Shown one piece after another: positions 22,401-31,400 of a DNA stretch of 64,000 nucleotides. The stretch comes from Agrobacterium tumefaciens (GTDB lineage Bacteria > Pseudomonadota > Alphaproteobacteria > Rhizobiales > Rhizobiaceae), in the NCBI GenBank assembly GCA_025559845.1, contig CP048470.1, positions 1,783,001 to 1,847,000 of the forward strand, given 5' to 3'. Both the position numbers and the translations under genes were made by a program. Positions within the stretch are counted from its first letter, which is position 1, and every line of letters begins with the position of its first letter. Under the pieces are notes generated by a model. The model was given only the letters and a program-made list of their open reading frames with translations. It had not been told where the DNA came from and did not search any database.

Positions 22401-25400
22401 GCCGCCAGATTGTCGAAACTTGTACCGGGATTAAAGGCGTAGGTGCCATCGGCATTGATGGTGAACGTGCCACCGTTCGAACCGGCCACTGCAGAGCCGA
22501 CCCCGGCACTGCTGCCGCCGACGGCGGAGACGGAAATCGGGTCACCGTCCGGATCGCTGTCATTGGTTAGCACAGAACCGTTGATCGCGGCGTTTTCCGT
22601 TGTCGTGAATTCGTCGTTGCTCGCGACCGGAGCCGGATTGGCGACCGCCCAGGTGAAGCTGCGACTTGCCTGCGCTCCTGCGAGGTCTGTGGCCGTCACT
22701 GTGACAGAATAGGGACCAGAGACACTGGCGCTGCGGTCGATTGTGCCTGTGATGATACCGGCTGCACTGATCGACAGACCAGGGGGGAGACCGGTTGCGG
22801 TGAAGGTCAGGCTGTCGCCCGCGTCCGGGTCGCTGAAGTTGCCAGCTACATTGAGCGAGACGTTTTGCGCGTCGCTTGAACTCTGGTTGGCGATCGGGGT
22901 CGAAATCGGGGCATCGTTGACGCCGGTTACGGTGATCGTGAAGGTAGCTGTTGCCGTGCCACCGTTACCATCAGCAACTTGATAGGTCACGGATGTCGTG
23001 CGTGTCTGACCAGCAGCGAGATCGGCGAACGCATTGCCGGGATTGAAGATGGCAGCGCCATTGGCGCCGATCGTGAATGCACCGCCGTTTGAGCCCGCGA
23101 CGGCCACGCCGACATTGCCGGCGACGCCATTGACCTGTGAGACAGTCAGCGTATCGCCGTCGACGTCACTGTCATTGGTGATGACGTTCGTGGAGACATT
23201 GCTGTTGGCTGTGGTCTGGGCGCTGTCGTTTACGGCGATCGGTGCGTCGTTGACCGCGTTAACGGTCACCGTAACAGTGTATTCGACCGTCGCCGTTCCG
23301 TCGTTCACGCGGTATCTGAATGTATCCGTGCCATTGAAATTGGCTGTAGGTGTATAGGTGTATGTGCCATTGGCATTGATGGTAACGACGCCGTGGGACG
23401 GTCCCAGTGAGCCAGCCGAATAGGTGAGTGTGTCACCGTCTACATCGGTTGCGACAGGCAAGGTGCCGGAGAAGACGGTATCTTCGTTGATGGTGATTGC
23501 TGCATTGGAGCCAACCGGCGCGTCGTTGACCGGGGTGATCGAAATCGTCGCCGTATCTGTGTCCGAAAGAGCGCCGCCGCTGCCGGTGTTGCCGTTGTCG
23601 TTGGTGACCATGGTCAAGGTCACAGAGCCGTTTGCGTTGGCAAGCGGCGTGTAGATCGGACTTGCGGCTCCTGCAAGAAACGCATTGATATTGGCGACCG
23701 TACCGGTGAGCGTGATGGTGCCTGTGCCGGAACCGGTAACTGTAACGCTGCCGCCATTTGTTGCCGAAAGCGTGCCGGATCCGACCGTAAGCGTAAGGGT
23801 CATATTGCCGTTTCCGGCGTCGACGTCAGAAATTGCGAGGCCCGTCAGGGCCAGCGCGGTATCCTCGTTGGTGACAAAGCTACCCGGTAGAGTGTTGATG
23901 GGCGCGTCGTTGACCGCGGTTACGTTGAAGGTAATTGTGTTCGGGCTGAGGTCAGTATCAACGCCTCCGTTTGCAGTGCCGCCATTGTCACGGACCTGGA
24001 ATGTGAAGGAGGCGAGTGCGGTCCCATTGGTGTTGGCTGAAGGCGTAAAGGTGAGGCTGCCAATATTGGCCGCATTGATAACCTGACCGGCCGTAACAGG
24101 AACGCCGCTGATCGAGAGGGTGCCGTTGGTCGGTAGCGTGTTGATGATGATCGCCGAAAGGGTATTGGCGGGAGAATCGTTTGGATCGGTGAAGCCGAAA
24201 TCTGCGGCCGTAAATGTGTAGCTGCCGTCTTCCGTAAGAGTGATCGTCTTGTCAGCGCCCGCCGGTGCGTCGTTAACAGGGGTGATCGATATCGTTGCGG
24301 TGTCGACATCCGTCAACGCAGGCCCGCCAGTGTTGCCATTGTCATTGGTCGTCATAGTCAGCGTGACGTTGGCGACGGAATTCGCAGCCGGTGTGAAGGT
24401 GGGACGCGAAGTTCCCGACAGGTATGCATTGATGGCGGAAATCGTCCCGGAGAGAACAATCTGGCCGGAGCCGCTGTTGCTTACGGTCACGCCGCCGGAG
24501 GTCGATGCCGTTAGAACGCCGCTATCGACGGAAAGTGTGACCGAGACTGTGCCGGTACCAGCATCCGCATCTGCAATCGACAGTCCAGTCAGGCCAAGGC
24601 CTGTGTCCTCAAGCGTCGTATAGCTGGTCGGCAGGGTGTTGACTGGTGGTGTATTGATGGATGCAACCGCGACGGTGACGGTCGCCGTTTCAGTGACGCC
24701 GCCTGACGTGACCGTATAGGTGAAGGTTGTCACGCCGTTGTAATCGAGCGTCGGGGTGAAAACGAGTTGTCCACCGGCGGTCAACTGCACGGTGCCGTTA
24801 TTGACGGCGACCGTGCCGCCAACGGCAATCGCGGTGCCGTTGATCGCAGTGATCGCACGGCCAGGATTGTCAAAAGTATCGTTGGCGAGAACCGGGATGG
24901 TGACTGCGATATCCTCGTCGGTCGAGACGGAATCGTTGGCAATGTCGGTAACCGCAGTGATCGTCACACCGATTGTGTCTGTGTCGGTAAGGGCTCCATC
25001 GGAGGTGGAAAGCGTGATCTGGGCCGGGCCATTGTAATCGCGGGTCGGCACATAGGTCGCTCCGGCCAATGCTGCATTGATCGCAGCTGTCGTTCCGGAG
25101 AATGTCATCGTGGCATCGGATGTGCCGTCACCTGCCGTAAACGTGAGGCCGGTTATACTGGACAACGAGAATGCGCCATTGGTCACCGTAACGGTTACCG
25201 TCAGTGTTCCATTGTCGATATCTGCCACCGTAATCGCATTACCTGCGGCCGCGGAGAAGGTGATAGTCCCGTCTTCAGAAATCGTTTGTGTGCCCGGAAC
25301 GGTGTTCACGGGCGCGTCGTTGACTGCTGTCACATTGACCGTGACGGTCGCGGTTTCAGTCACGCCGCCTGATGTTACCGTGTAGGTGAAGTTCGTTTGC

Positions 25401-28400
25401 CCGTTGTAGTTTGCAGCGGGTGTAAAGGTGATTGTTCCGTCGGCATTCAGACGCGCGGTGCCATTCGCCACCGTGACCGTTCCATTGACGGCGACTGCGG
25501 TGCCGTTGATCGCGGTGATGGTGTGTGCCGAATTTTCGAATGTATCGTTGGCGTTGACGTTGATTGTAACGGCATTGTCTTCATTGGTTGTCACGGTGTC
25601 ATTGGCGATGTCGGCAACCGCCGTGACCGTGATTGCAATGCCGTCTGTATCGGAGAGCGATCCATCGGACGTGACGAGCGTCAGTTGGGCCGAGCCATTG
25701 TAATCGGCAGTCGGCGTATAGGAGAGCCCGGCGAGTGCTGCGTTGATCTGCGCTGCAGTGCCAGCGATCGTTACTGTAGCCGTGCCATTATTGCTGATCG
25801 TTGCACCGCCGCCTGTGGTCACCGAAAGCGACCCATTCGTGACGCTTACGGTGGTCGTCAACGTGCCGCCATCGATGTCGGTGACGCTGACGCCACCAAT
25901 AGAAAGCTGTGAATCTTCTGCGGTTGTTTGTGCACCCGGCACGGTATTGACCGGTGCATCGTTGACCGGGGTGACATTCACCGTGACGGTTGCCGTTTCA
26001 GTGACGCCGCCTGAGGTGACAGTGTAGGTGAACGTGGTCTGGCCATTGTAGTCGGCCGACGGCGTGAAAGTGAGTGTGCCGTTTGCATTGAGGCGCACCG
26101 TGCCATTTACCACGGCTACCACGCCATTGGCCACGATTGAACTGCCATTGATGGCGGTAATCTGATGGGCGGAATTCTCGAAGCTGTCGTTGGCGTTAAC
26201 GTCTATCGTTGTCGCCGTGTCCTCGTTGGTGGTGGCCGTGTCGTTGGCAATGTCGGCGACTGCGCTGACGGTGATCGTGCGGCTATCGGTATCAGTCAGC
26301 GAACCGTCGCTGCTCGTCATGGTGAGCGTCACGGCGCCATTGAAGTCGGCGACCGGCGTATAAACCGGTTGTGTCGCACTCGCTGCAAGATAGGCATTGA
26401 TGTTGGCGAGCGTGCCGCTCAGCGTGATCGTGCCCGTACCGGACCCCGAAATGGTGACGCCGCCAGCGCTGGTGGCCGCGATGCTACCGGAGTTGACACT
26501 GAGCGAGACAGTCATCGTCGCAGTGCCGGCATCTGGATCGGCGACGGAGAGGCCGCTCAAGGTGAGCGTTGTATCCTCTGCGGTCGTGTAGCTGGCTGGA
26601 AGCGTATTGACGGGCGCATCGTTGACGGAGGTCACTGAGACAGTTGTCACTGCCGTATTCGACACAGCCGAGCCATCGTTGACCGAAATGCTGATCGTAC
26701 GGGCGGTTGAACCTGGATCGTCTGACGTTGATGTGTAGCGGATCTGCTGCAGCGCCGTCTGATAATCGGCCTTGGTGGCGGAACCGGACAGAGTGAGCGT
26801 GTAGGTGCCTGCGTTGTAACTAAAACTGATGCCGGTCGGCAGTGTACCAGCGACCGACAGTGTGTCACCCGCAACCGGGTTGGTGATGACGATCGTCGCC
26901 GAAGACATGTTGGCATTGTCGACGTCGGTGATCAGGACGTCCGTATCGACGATCGCGACACCGGTGCCATTCTCGGTATAGCTGGTTGTGAAACCTGTGC
27001 CTGCACCAGACGCGTCGAGATCGAGGATCGGGGCGTCGTTGACAGGGGTAACGGTGATCGTTGCCGTATCGACATCGGTCAACGTGCCTCCCGAACCCGT
27101 ATTGCCGCCGTCACTCGTGGTCATGGTCAGCGTCACGCTGCCGTTGAAATCCGCGACCGGCGTGAATGTTGGGCGAGAAGCCCCGGCGAGGAACGTGTTG
27201 ATATTGGCAAGGGTGCCGGTGATCGTGATCGTACCTGTTCCTGAACCCGATACCGTCACGCCGTTTGCGGCGCTCGCGGTCAGGGTCCCGGAGTTGACCC
27301 CCAGGGTTACCGTCATCGTACCAGTTGCCGCATCGACATCGCTGATCTGCATTCCGGTCAAACCAACCGATGTATCTTCGACCGTGGAGTAACCGGCCGG
27401 CAACGTGTTGACCGGTGCATCGTTCACGGCATTGATGGTGATCGGTCTGGTATCGACATCGGTCAGTGTCCCGCCGGAGCCAGTGTTGCCGCCATCGCTG
27501 GTGGTCATGGTCAGCGTCACACTGCCATTGGCATTGGCGACCGGAACATAAACCGGGGCTGAAGCGGATGCGAGGTAGGCGTTGATGTTGGCAAGCGTGC
27601 CGGTGAGGGTGATCGTGCTGCCCGAACCGGAAATCGTGACGCCTCCACCGGACGTTGCCGTCAGTGTACCTGCGGTGACGGAGAGTTGGACCGTCATGGT
27701 ACCGGTTGCGGCATCGACGTCGGCAATCGACAAGCCGGTCAACGCGACGTTTGTGTCTTCATTGGTTGCCCAGCCGGAAGCCGGAAGGGTGTTAACCGGC
27801 GCGTCGTTGACGGCGGTAACGTTGACGGTGACGGTTGCGGTTTCAGTGACGCCGCCAGAGGTAACGGTGTACGTGAAACTTGTCTGGCCGTTGAAATTGG
27901 CGGTTGGGGTGTAGGTGATCGTGCCGTCGGCATTGAAGGTGACAACGCCTTGTCCGGACGGCGGTTGGGTAACGGAGGTCAGCGTACGGTTGGCGTTTTC
28001 GAAATTGTCAGCGGAAGCGCCATTGGTACCCGTGATGACATTGAAGCTGAGTGCCGTATCTTCATTCGTGATAACCGTGTCCGGGACGATATCGGCGACG
28101 GGCGTTATGGTGATCGCAACTGTGTCCGTATCGGAGAGCGATCCGTCCGAGGTCACCATCGTCAGGGTGTCAGAACCGTTATAGTCGGGGTTGCCCTGGT
28201 AGCGCACGGAGGCAAGTACGCTGTTTACCTGCGCCTGCGTGCCGGAGATTGTTACGGTGCCTGTACCCGAACCTGTTACCGTACCCGCTATCGTTGACGG
28301 CGATAGGGTGCCGTTTGCAACAGTCAGAGTGACCGTTACGTTCGTCGTGTCTACATCGGTGACGGAAAGGCCGGTAATTGCCGTCAGCACGTCTTCCTGT

Positions 28401-31400
28401 ACGGTCACAGGACCGGGCACAGTGTTGACAGGTGCATCATTGACCGCAATCACATTGACGGTTGCAACTGCCGTGTTGGAATTCGCGGCACCGTCATTGG
28501 TAACGACATTGATCGTGCGGGCGATTGTCGAAGGGTTTTCCGACGTCGAGGAGTATCTGATCGCCTGCAGTGCGGTCTGATAGTCGGCCTTCGTCGCCGA
28601 TCCGGTCAGCGTGAGGGTAAATGTAGCGGCATTGTAGCTAGCGGAGATGCCGGGAACGGTGGTGCTCAAGGCCAAGACGTCGCCCGCCTGGCCGTTAGAG
28701 ATCACGACCGTCAGCGTACTCATATTGGCATCATCGACATCGGCAATGAGCGCGGCAGTCCCGGTGATCGCCACACCAGTTCCGTTTTCCGTATAGCTGG
28801 TCGAATACCCTGTGCCGGTGCTTCCGGTGTCGAGATCGAGAATTGGAGGATCATTGACGGCCGCGATGCTGATTGTGCGGGTATCGACATCAGTCAACGT
28901 GCCACCGGTGCCGGTATTGCCTCCGTCACTGGTGGTCATAGTCAAGGTGACCGACCCGTTTGCGTCTGCAACCGGTACATAGATTGGTGCGGAAGCTGAC
29001 GCGAGGTAGGCATTGATGTTTGCGAGCGTGCCCGTCAGCGTCAGGGTTGCCGTTCCCGATCCTGTGACCGTGACGCTGCCGCCGGATGTCGCGGTGATCG
29101 TGCCTGAGGAGACGCCGAGCGTCACCGTCATGGTGCCGCCGGCGGCATCGAGATCGGCGACCGAAAGGCCTGTCAGGGAGACGCTTGTATCTTCGTTGGT
29201 CGCCCAGCCCGATGCCGGGAGCGTGTTAACAGGCGCGTCGTTGACCGCTGTAACCGCAACCGTCGTTACGGCAGTGTTGGAGGCAAGCGCGCCATCGTTG
29301 ACGGTTACGCTGATCGTGCGACCCGTAACGGTGTTGCCAATTGTCGGATTGTCGGATGTCGAGGAATAAAGGATCTGCGCCAGTGCAGTCTGGTATGCGG
29401 CCTTGGTGGCTGAGCCGGTCAAGGTGAGCGTGTAGGTGGTCGAATTGTAGCTTGCGGTGATACCGGCTGGCAGTGTGCCTGTTGCGGCAAGAACGTCGCC
29501 CGCCTGGCCATTGGTGATTATGATCGTGGCGGACGCAATATTGGCGTTGTCGACATCAACGACGGAATTGTTGCTGGCTGCGATCGCGACGCCAGTGCCA
29601 TTTTCCGTGTAACCGACGGAATAACCGGAACCGGCAGATGAGCCGTCGAGATCGAGCACCGGCGCATCGTTGACCGGATTGATGGTGATGTTGCGAGTAT
29701 CGATATCGGTGAGCGCGCCACCCGTTCCCGTGTTGCCATTGTCGCTGGTGGTCATCGTCAGGACGACCGCGCCGTTGGCGTCAGCGACCGGGACGTAGAT
29801 CGGGGCGGCCGCAGAAGCGAGGTAGGTATTGATATTGGCGATCGTGCCGGTCAGGGTAATCGTGCTCGTGCCGGAACCTGCAATGGTCACGTTGCCGCCG
29901 GATGTCGCTGTGATCGCGCCAGTTGCGACATTCAGCGTGACGGTCATGGTGCCGCTGCCGGCATCGATATCCGCAATCGACAGGCCCGCAAGGGCAACAC
30001 TGGTGTCTTCGTTGGTCGCCCAGCCGCTCGCGGGCAGCGTATTGACCGGTGCGTCATTGACGGCCACGACGTTGATTGTCGAGGTCGCAACCGCGGATGT
30101 GAGGCCGCCATCGTTGACCGTGACATTGATGACACGCGGCGTCGTACCGGGACTGTCGCCACTGTTCGAGAAGGTTATGGCGCGGATTGCGGCTGCGTAG
30201 TTTGCCTTCGTCGCAGATCCACTGAGCGTAACGGTGATCTGGCCAGAAACAGAAGTGTCGACCGTTCCGGTAATTCCGGTCGGGAGGGTGCCAAGATTAA
30301 GGACATCTCCGGCCTGTGCATTGGTCAGCACGATAGTTGCGGAGCGCATATTCGTGCTGTCACGGTCGCGGACGTCCGCGAGGCTACCCGCTGTTGTCGA
30401 TGCTATCGAAACCCCGGCGCCATTTTCGGTATAGGTCGTTGTGTAGTTAACGCCGGCAACGCTATCGACATTCCTGAGTGCGCTGACATTGTCGATGAAT
30501 ATGTCGTCCGTACTGGGCGTCAGCAAGCCGCCCGCCGCCGAGTAGGTGAAGACAAGATCGCCGGTTGCAGCCACGGTAGCAGGCAGATTGAGCGTAACGG
30601 CAGTCCGGATCCATGCCGTGGTGCCTGCCGTTGAGGCGGCTACCGTGGTTGGAGAGCCGCTTGCGCCATTGAAATAGGTGATGGTCGCCGTGTTCGGCGT
30701 TCCGTTCAACGTGCCGGTAGTGATACGTGCGTAGAGAACGCCGCCTATGGTGATGTCGAGCGTCGCCGGTGTGTTGTTGTCATTGGAGACACCGAGCAGA
30801 AGGTTATTGCTCCAGCCCAAATCGAAGGTCAATTGCGCTGCACCGGAAGGCGCAAGTCCATCGTTCCAGCCGGTTACGTTTGCCTGCGTCAGGGTGCCGC
30901 TACCGCCATTGACGGTCCATGCGAAGCCGTCATTGGCAATCGCTCCGCCACTGCCGCCAACCGTCCAGCCTGTCGAACCGGGTGTCCCGCCATTGGTGAT
31001 GATCTGTGTCGGGGTCGTGCCGGAGTTCAGGTCGACCACGGGCGCGATGGCGTTGTAGCCGAAATCCGCGGCAAGACTGCTTGCGCCGATCAGGGTCAAT
31101 GTCGCGGACTGTGTAGTCGCCGTTGTTGCGGTTGCACCGCCAAGAACGCCATTCGTATCGGTGACGCGAACAACATACTGGCCTGGCAAGACACCGGTGA
31201 ACAGGTATTTTCCGTCAGCGCCGGTCGTGTCTGTCGCAAGAACACGTTCACCCGTATCGGCGACACCGTTGCCGTTCACGTCATCGATCAGTTGCACAGT
31301 GACATTGGCGATCCCGACGTCACCGCTATCGAAGGTTCCATTGGTATTGTTGTCGTCGTAAATCTGGTCACCAATCGATCCTATCGGAGGTACCCAGCGG

